This document shows, in pieces, positions 21,421 to 33,088 of a stretch of 64,000 bases of DNA. Position 1 is the stretch's first letter. Each line of letters opens with the position of its first letter. This DNA is from Psoroptes ovis (Eukaryota > Arthropoda > Arachnida > Sarcoptiformes > Psoroptidae). Made by a program: the position numbers and the translations under genes. The stretch lies in NCBI GenBank assembly GCA_002943765.1, contig PQWQ01000030.1, positions 2,501 through 66,500 of the forward strand, given 5' to 3'. Below the pieces are notes generated by a model. The model saw nothing but the letters and a program-made list of their open reading frames with translations, was not told where the DNA came from and made no database searches.

Positions 21421-22064
21421 TCAATTTTTATCGAATAAAGTCTATTCAAAAGAGCAAATTATATCAATCAAATCATTATTGAATTCAAATGAATCATATT
21501 TACCAAATTTTATTTTACGAAATTCATCAAAATCTAATGAAACATCAACAAGAATCCATTAAAAATATTGATTAGATGAATAAGCACAGGTAAAATATTC
21601 GGGCATGTTATTTTATAAATTACTATTTATTTAAATAAGACTTATCACAAAGTGGTAGCATATAATTGAATATATTTGATATATACAACCAATCTAGTTT
21701 TCATTCATTCTTTCAAACATCTAATCAAAATATTTCGCGCACAAATTAAAGTTGAAATTGAATGACTCGAAAAAATTTAATTTTCAATTATTTCTTTTCA
21801 AACAATTGAATGGCCACATCATTGTCAAATCAATTTTCATTCAATACCGAACGCTTTTGTTGAGTCTGAATTTTGGCAAAATGATACATTTAATGATGTT
21901 TACATTTGCGCTTTAAATCACAGGGCTGTTCATATAGTTTTGTATCGATCGACACTACAGCCATCTTTCCACATGATAATCATTGTATTGAGCAATTTCA
22001 GCTGATTTTTAAAGCGTAAACAACAAATTTATTTGAATTTTGATTTGTTTCATTAAAAAGAAAA
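21421..22064. other. Divergent region between nuclear receptor and FAM32A
   Basis: About 640 bp without a gene, serving both divergent neighbours. The minus strand near 21957-21970 has GGAAAGATGGCTGTAG, another AGATGGC word close to a start site. Confidence 0.55.
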
Positions 22065-22481
22065 ATGTCTACCGATGATTATGATTACGTTTCACGAAGT
22101 TCGCTGAAATTAAAGAAAAATCCACCGGACGATAAAAAAGAATTGAAGAAAATAAAAAAACATAAAAATAAAGTAAAATGTCAAGATTCAAAAGACATTA
22201 TGACGAAAATGTTGAAATCAGCATCAAATGATGATTCCAATTCAAATGATTCGTCCAAAAATATTCAACAGCAGCAACACTCCTCTTCTGTAACAGCTTC
22301 CATCGATGATTGGATGACCGAAGCTCAGAAAAAATTTTTGGCACAACAAGAAAAAAGACAATTGTCCAGAGTTATGGCCAAAGCATCCAAAACGCATAAA
22401 CAACGTGTCGAAGAATTCAATACTCATCTGGAGAATCTTAGTGAACATTATGACATACCTAAAGTTAGCTGGACTAAATAA
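22065..22481 (+). CDS. FAM32A: FAM32A homologue, spliceosomal exon-ligation factor
   Basis: A 138-residue intronless frame. The C-terminus KASKTHKQRVEEFNTHLE followed by EHYDIPKVSWTK is almost identical to human FAM32A, whose tail inserts into the catalytic centre of the C*/P spliceosome and stabilises the 3' splice site for exon ligation. The N-terminus has the Lys-rich segment typical of the family (SLKLKK, KKIKKHKNK) with an extra Ser/Asn/Gln linker, which explains the length over the human 112 residues. The start fits: AAAAATGTCT. AATAAA at 22534 lies only 16 bp before the end of the convergent CRELD gene, so the 3' UTRs overlap or nearly so. Confidence 0.96.
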   Translation: MSTDDYDYVSRSSLKLKKNPPDDKKELKKIKKHKNKVKCQDSKDIMTKMLKSASNDDSNSNDSSKNIQQQQHSSSVTASIDDWMTEAQKKFLAQQEKRQLSRVMAKASKTHKQRVEEFNTHLENLSEHYDIPKVSWTK

Positions 22482-22549
22482 TCTATTTCTGTATGCCAAA
22501 CATGAGTATATTTCATTTTAAATCATTCATCTTAATAAAGTTTTATTTT

Positions 22550-24036
22550 TCACAGTAATTCATTTAGTAATTGCGGTTTTTCGACCAAGGCAATTGTGAC
22601 TGAAAGAATGATTGATAAGCAAAATGCTGATAGCATGTAATTGTTTAATGCTATTATGAATATGAATGCTATACCAAGCGAATACGATACATATCGTTGA
22701 TTGACTCGTTGCCACAATTTCCAAACGAACATATATCCATCTTTTTGCTGACAAGTTTGATTCACTAATTCATAACCGGATTGACATTCGATACACTAAT
22801 AATAAATTAAAAAATGATTGAGTCAATTTCATAAAATAAATCATCAACAAAATACCGAGTTAGATCCGTGTCCTGTGCAACCTTTGCAAGATTGATGACA
22901 TGCTACCATGTTTTTGAGTGAACATGTAATTTAAAAAGAAGTTACATTAATCAAATAGCTTTTTAATCATAAATTATTTGAATCGATTCATAAATGATTG
23001 CCATGCAATCTCATTTTTTCTACAAAAATCCATGTAATATGACAAACACTTACGATAACATGAATATGAACCTTGCGTATTGACACAGTATGTTTGAAAT
23101 TTACATGGATTCAGTTCAACATCAGTCGCATTACATTCATCAATGTCAATACATCCTCTGTCATTGTCATAATAATAACCATTACGGCAAACATGACAAC
23201 CTTTTGGTCCAAGCGAATGGCATGACGAAGCACATGACTGGTCACATTTGACACATTTTTCTGTTATATTTTTTGGCAATTTTTCAGTTTCCATTTTGAT
23301 TTCAATCGAACCGATCGCTAAATAATTTGCCGAGCATTTTTCACAATAATCACCAGCAAAGCCGTCATTACAAATGCATTTTCCACTTCCTTTACGGGTA
23401 CCATTACCAGAACAAAATCCTCGATTAAAACAAACATTATTTGGATGACCAAAGCATGGTTTACAGTCCTTTCCGAAATGTCCATCCGGACAACAACTTT
23501 CACTGATTTGATTGCATAAATATTCGAATAATGTGCTACCTTCTTCTTGGCCATTCTTTCTTTCATCTTTACGATTCTTGAGGAACCAATCTTCGATTTC
23601 AGTTTCATATTTTTCGGCAAAACTATGACATTGATCAGTGCCAGATTTAATATCATTACAAAGCTGCTCTTGAATCTCAGTCAAACGTATTTCACTATCA
23701 GCATAATTATTTAATCTGTTTTCTTCCCAATGTGCATCACCACCTTCATGTTTTCCACGAGCTGTTCGTCTTAATCCCTAATCAATAAATGAAAATCAAT
23801 GTTTGATCAGCAAAACTTCAAACAAATCATACCTCTTTGAATGATTCCACTAATAATTTACATCTTTGACATGAATCTAGTATTTTATGGTCATGTTGAT
23901 TGGCTTTGAATGTTTCATAATGATCAAATGATTGGAATAAAATAATGATATTCAAATATAAAATTATCAAATATTTAGTACACGTCATATGAAAACAATA
24001 TGACACAATATCACTATTTTTAATAATCATTGCCAT
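22550..24036 (-). CDS. CRELD1: CRELD1-like cysteine-rich EGF-domain protein
   Basis: Four exons, 23833-24036, 23054-23777, 22856-22902 and 22550-22795, join in phase to 406 residues (human CRELD1 is 420). Order: a hydrophobic N-terminal segment (~18-36); a CxxC-bearing DSCQRCKLLVESF; the WE domain around GDAHWEENRL; a laminin/EGF-like block with CICNDGFAGDYCEKC; furin-like cysteine repeats; a calcium-binding EGF (DIDECN...YCVNTQGSYSC); a short CHQSCKGC repeat; and two membrane spans near the C-terminus, as in CRELD1 but not soluble CRELD2. These are ER proteins implicated in folding and receptor biogenesis and in heart development in vertebrates. The acceptor of the 47-bp exon (GGTAG) has a weak pyrimidine tract, so that border is the least sure. 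It is divergent from TBCK. Confidence 0.92.
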
Positions 24037-24318
24037 TTCGAACCATCCAATAATTTATTGTTTCTGCATTAACCAATTGTTTTTTAATTTGAATACTGAT
24101 TTTAAAGTAAATAATCATTCAAATTCTTATTTCAAACAAGAAAAAAACAATCTTGGCCGGCTTCAAATCAACTTCAGTGATTTTTCACTGCATACTGCTG
24201 TGTTTGAATGGGACTTTTTTGTTTGTCAACAAAAAACGAAAACAATCACCGATTTGGTCAACAAGTTTTTTTATTTATTGATTTGATCAATTTTATTGAA
24301 AGTAATTAAAGGTAAAAT
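24037..24318. promoter_or_regulatory. Divergent promoter of CRELD and TBCK
   Basis: 282 bp between opposite start codons. No individual element is recognised with confidence. A 69-residue frame inside it has no family match. Confidence 0.5.
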
Positions 24319-27156
24319 ATGTCAATGAGATTACATTCTGAATACAAATTAGCAACATTAGCTCTGGAATCATCAAGCCAGTCATCATCATCGACAGCCA
24401 CATCAACTAATCAAAATGATCAATTCGGTTCAAACGGTTTGCCATTAACACCATCATCAATAACAATGGTTGGCAATTTTCATTCATTCGTTAATAGTTT
24501 CAATTCTTTTAATCAATTGTCACCATATTTGACACATTATTTGGACTGTATTCGTAGCAAAAATGGTAATGTATTGGAATTAAAACATTCATACTCAAAT
24601 ACTAATCATTGGTTTTTTTTGCAATCAGAACGAATAACGTTGGTATTTGAGCATTTTCCATCGTGTTTGAGCGATGATTGTTCTGGCGAATCAATTTCAA
24701 TGAAGAATTTAGAATCAATATTAGAATGTGGTTTATATGGTTTATATCACTTACATTATGTAATCGGTGCTGTTCATGGTCTCATATCGCCGAATTGTTT
24801 TCTATCCACAAATAATGGCAAATATCCTTATAAATTAGCTCATTGGGCCATTAATATCATCACTGAAATGGGCAGACTTTGTCAAACACAAATTTATCCC
24901 GGTAGGCATTTTTATGGTGAAGCAATTGAACAATTTTAATCAAACTGATTCCATGTTTCAGATGATATTCGCTTCATTTCTCCTGAACAATGTTTGCTGA
25001 TGAAAGCAACGAAAAAGAGTGATATTTGGTCGTTGGCTCTGTCCATGCTTTATTTAATGTCTCCGAATGAACGACAAAACTTTCCTGACAATCCATTGGA
25101 ATTAATTGAAAATAATAATGCAACTGATAGCTTCCAAATGATAATCAATAAACTTGGAATCCAAATTTCAAATTTACCTAAAAAATGGTTAACATTTTTT
25201 CAATCAACTTTGAATGTTGATCCTCGTAAACGTTCATCAATCAAAGAATTGTTGAAAATAATGGAAATGTCTTTTACGACATATCAAAAAGCATATGAAC
25301 AATTCATTAAAACAAAACCATATCAAAATGTGGATGAAATAAATGATGATGAATTTTTCAAAATCGAAAATTACATTGACATACACGAATTCTATTATCT
25401 GTGGTCGATTGCATATCCTTCCAAAGAGACTGATAAAGAAGAGAAGAAAATTCCATCCATTCTCACCATACCAAGACTAGTCATATTGGAAAATGAATGC
25501 TCGAATCATGAAAACTGTGATAGTAATAATCTTAATCATACAATTAATCATAATGAAAATGATTTGATTGATAAAATCAAAAGTATTAATCTTAACAATG
25601 ATTGGCCAACTAAACGTTTGCCGGCGAATGGTGATTTTAAATTGTTACCAATCGATACAATCAATCAACGTTTACTTAAATTATCGAATGATATTTTCTC
25701 TCCACTAATTATCGCCGATGCTAATCTATTCAAAAATGGAATCGAATACAGACAAAGTTGTGAATCACTACCGCTGCCTATTCGTGAAATGGCATTCGAT
25801 TATCAATGTGAACGACTTGTTTTGTTCAAAGCATTAATCAATGGTTATCCGTTTCTGCGCAATCAACTAATTACTGAATCAAAAATTGATATCTGTCCAC
25901 ATTATCGTGCACAAATCTGGAGTTCTTTGCTTAATGTTCGATGCAAAGATAGATTATTATATGAACGAATCGATAAAATTAGCAAAACAGCAACTGATCG
26001 ACAAATTGCCGTCGATATACCTCGTTGCCATCAGTATAATGATCTGCTGGCATCTGCTCAAGGACATCGTAAGTTGACACGTATATTGAAAGCATGGTTA
26101 GCACACAATGAATCAAATGGTGAAGTTTATTGGCAAGGATTAGACTCATTGGCAGCTCCATTCGTAATATTGAATTTCAATAATGAATCACAAGCATTCG
26201 CCTGTTTCGATCACTTTGTCAGCAAATATTTGAATGGATTTTTCAAAAAAGATAATTCATCAGCCATCAAAGAATACTTAGCCTTATTTCAGGCCATCAT
26301 TGCTTTCCATGATCCTACGCTCAATAATCATTTGTCATCATTAAAATTTGTACCAGATTTATATGCCATCTCATGGTTTTTGACCATGTTCACCCATATA
26401 TTACCATTATATCAGATTTTTCAACTATGGGATACCTTAATACTCGGTAATTTATTACACATTTTTCTCTGCTTGTCTTTTTAACCATCATTTTTTTGTC
26501 TTCTTTGTCTATTCACAGGCAATGAATCCTTTCCTCTGTTCATCGGTTTAGCCATTCTTCATCAATTACGTGATCGTATATTGGATTTTACATTCAATGA
26601 TTGTATACTCATATTTAGCGATTTACCACAGATTGACATTGATCGATGTGTGAGAAATTCGATAAAATTTTTTTGCTCAACGCCTAAATCGATTAGTAGA
26701 CGAAATTTATGGGATTTACAACATCTTCAACAATATCCTCAATTGCCAAGGATCAATGTTGAAGATCTTACTACATTAGTTGATCGGCTCAATTTGTCCG
26801 ATTCTCATGATCAACAACAAGCATTATGCTCAGATTGTGGTCGCAACACCCAGCTTTTACTGATTGATTGCCGAACAAAAGAAGAAATCATCAAAAATGG
26901 TGGTAATCTTATCAATTCGGTAAAATATGAGGATTTTAATCAAGATTTGCAAAAAGAAATGATCAAATACAATCGCTCAACAGCCAATAATAATGTCAAA
27001 TGCCATTATCACATGGCTAATAGCAAACATGATTTGATCGTTGTTATCGATTCAATCGATAAAACAATCGAATTGATTGAAGTATTGGCCATACCACGCG
27101 TGTGCTATCTTGATTTATCATCAGGTTACATTCCTAAATGTTTGATTAGTGAGTAA
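24319..27156 (+). CDS. TBCK: TBCK: TBC-domain protein with pseudokinase and rhodanese domains
   Basis: Three exons, 24319-24901, 24962-26446 and 26519-27156, give 901 residues (human 893). The N-terminus carries FGSNGLPLTPSSI, shared with human TBCK. The kinase-like domain lacks the HRD and DFG motifs (GAVHGLISPNCF and KLAHWAIN in their places) but keeps SDIWSLALSM, so it is a pseudokinase, as in the family. The TBC Rab-GAP domain has the arginine finger in IAVDIPRCHQYN and the glutamine finger in YWQGLDSL, so GAP chemistry is predicted. A rhodanese domain ends the protein (LLLIDCRTKEEI) without an active-site Cys in view. TBCK affects mTOR signalling and endolysosomal traffic and is part of the FERRY complex in mammals. 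The ORF stop is 26 bp from the convergent carboxypeptidase stop. Confidence 0.95.
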
Positions 27157-27182
27157 TTTATTTATTTTAAATAAAAACAAAT

Positions 27183-28702
27183 TTAAATTATTTCATTCAA
27201 AGTAAAATTCAATTGATGTGAGTTTTCAACAAGAACAGTAAATGTCTGCGAATGATAACCATTTTTCGATGCTGTGATTCGATATTGTTTTCCAGGTGCC
27301 AACAAACGCCAATAATCGCCCATTGTAAAGGTAGTAACATTTTTATCGATGCCATTCACTGAAATTATTGTAGCATTTAATGCTTGTCCTTTGATATCGT
27401 GCACAAAACCATGCACACCAACATATGTCGAATTGATTAAATTTAATAAAGCATCTTTATTCTGTTGCCAATACATTTCTAGTTCATTACTTAATGGATA
27501 TTTCTTACAGCCAAGTTCAATGGTCAATTCTAAGCAATTTGTGTGCAAATAATTATAGTCTTGCATGCCGCCAGCAACTGGATACCATTTTGCGCCATTT
27601 GTTATACCATTCAAAAAATAATCATCTGGATCGTCGACACTGCATGAATCTAAACAACGTCCATTATTTGCATACATAAATGGATGACTCTGATTAGGAA
27701 TGGATTGAGAGTTAATCATTGTTTATTGTTATATTAATCATTTACCTTTGCATAAACCAATGACAAGTAACGGAAAACATCATCATCAGGAGATTTGGTT
27801 TCATTTTTCAACATTTCACCATTATTATCGAATGGATAATTAACAACTAACGCTCCACCATGTAATGATGCTGATAATACAAATGGATATGATTTAATCC
27901 ATTTCATGAGAATCTCAGTTTCTTTTTCTTGAACTTTATTGTTGGAATTAGTTATGAATTGATCTGGAAAATTACGGTTCAAATCTTTGCCGTTCGCGTT
28001 GAAGCGACCTTTCACACCGAAACAATCACCTTCTACGCTATCTTCATAACCGTCTGGATTGATTGTTGGTGCAATATGGATGCGTAAATTATCGACCAAT
28101 GACCTGGTGAATGAATCGGTATGATAAGTGGATAAAAGATGATCAATCAAATGCAATAATAATTCACGACCGACCACTTCATTGCCATGTATATTACCAA
28201 TCAATTTGATTTCAGCTTCGCCTGGTTCATGCTCACCGGGTTTATCGCTTATTTCTAATACTTTAATGGCATTGTTTCGATTCGAATATCCGATCGTATA
28301 TAATCGAGTCAATTTAGGATAAAACTTGGAATATGAATCCAACATTTCATATAATTCATTATTAGTATGATGATGATTATGTTTATATTTGAATCGCATC
28401 AATCTGTTTGGCCATTTATTATTGTTGGAGAATAAATAATTGAGTATAAAAGCTAATAATGATAATGATATTATTATCACTATCACTATTATTATACTCA
28501 TCAATATTCGACGAGATGGCATATGAAAATATATCTTCCAACTATTCATTTTTTGTCGCTGATTTTGATGGTTTCGATGATCATTAGCATTTGATTGTTG
28601 TTGAATACTGCATGTTTTTGTCATTCCATCATATTGTTCAGCATCATCATTGTTGCAATTATTTTCAATTATTGTCATCGAAACATCAGCATTGACTTCC
28701 AT
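27183..28702 (-). CDS. M14 (CPD/CPE/CPM subfamily) carboxypeptidase with N-terminal membrane anchor
   Basis: Two exons, 27746-28702 and 27183-27689, give 487 residues. A cytoplasm-like N-terminus (~65, Asn/Gln-rich) precedes one strong membrane span (~66-91). Then comes a metallocarboxypeptidase domain: zinc ligands HGNE (H172, E175) and H281 in SLHGG, substrate-binding NPDGYE and DLNRNFPD, catalytic Glu (~377) in TIELGCKKYP. A transthyretin-like domain (GVHGFVHDIKG onward) follows, as in the B subfamily (CPD, CPE, CPM, CPN). These enzymes remove C-terminal Arg/Lys from peptides. Family members are usually type I, GPI-anchored or secreted, so the predicted type II topology is unusual. An earlier ATG is not available; a start at the internal Met ~67 would turn the anchor into a signal peptide. 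Confidence 0.93.
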
Positions 28703-31700
28703 CGAAATGAATGTTAATAGCTTTGTTTATTCATTCAAATCAATGATCAATAGACCGTTCAATTAATTAATTTAAATAATTATTTATTTTCCAATCAAAC
28801 AAACAACACAAATTAATCAAATGAATAAAAATCACGAAACATTGTCGATGTAAACTATTGTTTTGCTTTATTTCAATTCAATTCATCAAAATACTTTTCA
28901 AATTGAAAATATGAACTTGAAATCAAACAGTCATCATCATCATTATTATCATCAAAAAGTAAAAAAATCATATCTAAAAATGTGATAATCAAACCAAACA
29001 TGTGCAAACAAAAGTCAAAGACTTTCGACTAATAGAATCAATGTTTGTTGTGCATCAATCATTTATTGCCATTATTCAAAAACATCATCTGCCTACTACC
29101 AACGTCGATCGATGAACGTGATCAATACATTGACATCGTCATTTATTTATTATCATTTCAATTTTATTGATTTAATCGACTTGCCATGCTTTCACAAAAT
29201 AAAAATGATTTGTCCATATTGTTTTATCAAATCTAAAATTCGAATTTATTCGAAATTAATTTATTATCAAAACTTAATTCATATCGTAAAAATAAAATAA
29301 TTTGAAAGATAATTATATTGAAAATGATTGAAAATCAATTTGTTGGATAATAATGATAATAATTATATACTCAATACTATCAATAACTGGTTCAATTTGA
29401 TTCAATTACTGAGTTTGATCATTTCATGATTTTAACACACAAATGTTTATTATTATACACACAGTGGCATGATATTAGCTGATTTTAAAATCATGAATGA
29501 ATGGTCATTAAATTACTGATAATATTCCAATTTAATTTTGCAATGATTACATAGTAATCATTTTCGTTTTTATTATCCGATATTTTTAGCTCGAAATACA
29601 AGGTAATTTTCAATCAATCCATATTTATTTAATTATAAATGATCACATTGGATCACATCATTAACAGCTATTATTTAAGCGTTTGGGAGGAAAATTACAA
29701 GAACAAAAATTGAATTTTATTTCTTCCATTTTTCTAGTCAATTGATTCAGTTCATTCATTCATTTATTTTGTTTTCGAAATACACGTTTATGAATTAAAT
29801 ATGATTTCCAACGATTAATCTGTTTCACGCCCGGTTCAAATTATTATTAACTGATTATTAACTTTTAGAACATGAACATTTCTCGATTGATTGATTGATT
29901 GATCGATAGATCGTAATGGACAAACAACAATTATTTCTTTTCATAAATTCATTTTTGTTGTTACCATTCCTTATCTTAAATTAATAAATATTGAGGTGTG
30001 TGTGTATGTTGCGTTCAAAAATTACGTAGATCAATTATCGGAAAAAAAATTGAATTGATTTTGATGAATAAAAATATTCAATTAAAATATTATTTCTAAA
30101 TAGATTCGTGTTGCTATGAAATTTAATTAACACTATCATTATGAATTCAATTGAATTCAATCAGATCAATGTTAATGATTATGATTACAGCTCAAAAGCA
30201 ACGAATAAATGGACGAATCACTATCAAATTCATTTTTTTCCTTAAAGAATTGTGAATTTAATTTATTTAAGCAAAATATTGAATGCAGTACCTAGTAATT
30301 ATCTTTTAATGTTGTGTGTTGCTGCTCTGAATTGAAAATATTCATCGAATATTGACTTGTGGGCAAAATTGCAATGCTGCACTAATAATCATTATTATTT
30401 GAGATCATTGATTAACAATTAATTTTGCTAATTGACTTTTAGTTTATAATTATGTGATTATCAATCAAATTTCAATTTAACAAACAACTTCTTAATGGAT
30501 CACAAATGAATTCAATCTATGCTAAATAATCATTGATTTTTTTTTATTTCTTTATAAATTCCTCAGGTAAAAGCAGAGTGTTTACTATCTTATCTCCTGT
30601 TTATACCTGTTTTTATTAAGGAAAATGAACAAAATCACAATGATTCGATAGTAAATTTCACAAATTTTATCATGCTAATGTTTGATCAATTCCATTGATG
30701 ACTGAATAATAATTGTTTCTTATTGTTTTGAATCGAATGACTTTACATTGTTTCTTTCTTGAAGTGAATAAGCCAATGAAAAACCACGAAAATCATTCAA
30801 TTCTTTCAATTCATTTAAAAGTGTTTATTCAGTTAATTAAATGTTTTAGTTTATTATGCACACTAAAACATAAATCAAATGTTTACAAAATAACATTTCA
30901 ACATGTCAAAACATTTGTTACTTTCTTCACAAATGGTTCATCAGTTGCGATAATATGCATGAAAATGATGGATAGTCAAAACAAAATAACTCAAATTCCA
31001 TTCTACAACAATATTTGTTTAATTGATTTGTGAAAAATTCATCAAAATGATTTCAAATTCCCCTCTCCATTTATTTGATTTAATCAATCAAATTGAATGG
31101 AAATCAAGAAGCTTATGAGAAAATATTAATTTCAATTTCCGTGCATAAATGATAGCAATTCGAATGAATCATTATCGAATCATAGCAAATGAACAACTTT
31201 TGCCTCAAAAACAATTTCGAAATTGACTTCTAATTGAAATTCACAGCATGATGAATGATGAAGTATTGAAAATGTAAAACAAAATGTCTGCAGTCCTCTG
31301 TACAAATATACAAAATTAATTACAAAATGAATGCCCATTTTTTCCAAATTCATTTCAAAGTTTCTGTCATGATTAATTAATAATTATTATTATTATGATT
31401 AATCAATTAATTAATCAAACAGCCCCAAAAAAATCATAAATGACACAATAAGGTATGTATTGGCCACTAACTAGCAAACATTATTCAATTATTCAATTTA
31501 TTTCTTCAATTTTTAAACACATTTCAATGAACAAATAAATGAAATGCATTTTATTGTAATTGAAACAATTGAAAAATAAAGCAAACAAATTATGTTTTAA
31601 ATTTCATTTTCTTCACATCCAACGATGATGATGATGACGATATAATATAAAAAGTAAATATTTATAAAAAATTGAATTCATTCTCCGCGTATATCTCATC

Positions 31701-33088
31701 TTTCAAAGTGTGAAATGTTTTTGTTTATTTGTGAAATTGAATATTTCAAACTAAAAATATGAAACATTGTTATTTTCAAAGAAAATAAAGAAACACAAAT
31801 GTCTACCACTTGAAAATACTTAACAATATTGTTTTTTTTTTTTTCGTTTGTTTGTTTTCACAGCTTTTAGTTCATCATAAGCATCATAATTCTCAAAAAA
31901 GGATCCAAAACCATCTGTTTTTTCTCCGTAAAAACACATACACACATACACATACTCATTTCATTGCATTAAATTGTTATATTTTGCCAAATTATTTTAT
32001 CAAATCATATATTCTTAAATGCTTTTCTCTTTTTTCCAAAGTAAACATAACATCCTCAATTGGATTATTGTCTCAAATTGAATAAAAAATCTATCAATCT
32101 ATCAATTGATTGATGAATTTATATTCAATTAAAATAATTAACAATCATTCATTCATTCTTTCAAATTATTTGCTAGCAGAACCATTTGCATTCATTTATC
32201 ACCACAAATATCTAAATTTCAGAGCAGCAATGAATGATCAAATATATCTTATTAATTATTATCAATTTTAAATTGTGATTGATTTTTTTTGTGTCGACGG
32301 ATAAGCAAACAATAAAAATGGTAATAAATCCTTTCCAGTTTGAACATATATCAAACACTCCCATCATAATCATTAAATAATTCTAAGTTCCATTAATATG
32401 GGAGGAGCTTGAACGATTCATAAATGACGTTCATGTCCACATTCATAAATGATGTGAATTTGAGGGTTTCAAATTTTCAGCTATTGATCCTGATGCATCT
32501 TGAAAAAGTTTTGCCACGCCCGTAATAAAAAATCCATTTGAAAAGCTATGAATTGGGCAGGGTTGTTTTTGGATGTGAATATATGTTGCTGTTCAGGTTT
32601 TGTTTGATTGCTTAATCTCTTTGATAAATTTGTTCCTCTCTCAAGTTTTTTTCATAAGAAAAATCTCTCTCCTATTTCTATTTCTCTCTCTTCATTCATT
32701 TGATTTGAATGTTTTAAACGAAATGTTTTCATTCAGTTTCCATTTTGCCATAGAAACAGTGATATCATAATCATAAAATCATCAATTGATTGCTGTTTGG
32801 TGGTGCTCATTCATTTATTTATTTGCATCTTCACATGTACATCATTATCTAAATTATCACCATTATCGATTTGAATCAATTGAATACTTTTGATTAATAT
32901 ATTTAATAATCATTCGATTAGTAATTCAAATTCAAATGAATACATTCTCAATTGTTTTCCAACGATAAACACACTAATTTCAATCAAATAATTTAATTTG
33001 TGACAAACATCAATGATGATTGTTGTGTTTCTGTGAATAAATTGATCAAAATTGTAATAATTGTAAATATAATGCAAATGATAGAATA
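28703..33088. other. 4.4-kb non-coding region upstream of the EMX-type gene
   Basis: No coding exon is supported. Frames of 60-106 residues (for example 30713-31033) are isolated, AT-driven and without family features. This DNA separates the carboxypeptidase promoter from the homeobox gene and probably includes its 5' UTR and enhancers. A GC-richer patch at 32397-32580 is listed separately. Confidence 0.55.
32397..32580. promoter_or_regulatory. Candidate regulatory block upstream of the EMX-type gene
   Basis: About 500-690 bp before the start codon the base composition rises and words recur: ATTCATAAATGA-type sequence appears twice (32418 and 32441 areas), near TGACGTTCATG, CCACGCCCG and GGGCAGGG. 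The repeated CATAAA words suit homeodomain (Cdx/Abd-B type) binding and CCACGCCC suits KLF/Sp factors, but this is motif reading only. Confidence 0.3.

Noticed and set aside
30713..31033. 106-residue frame in the region upstream of the EMX-type gene
   Set aside because: An isolated frame in AT-rich DNA with Ile/Phe/Asn bias and no recognisable motif.
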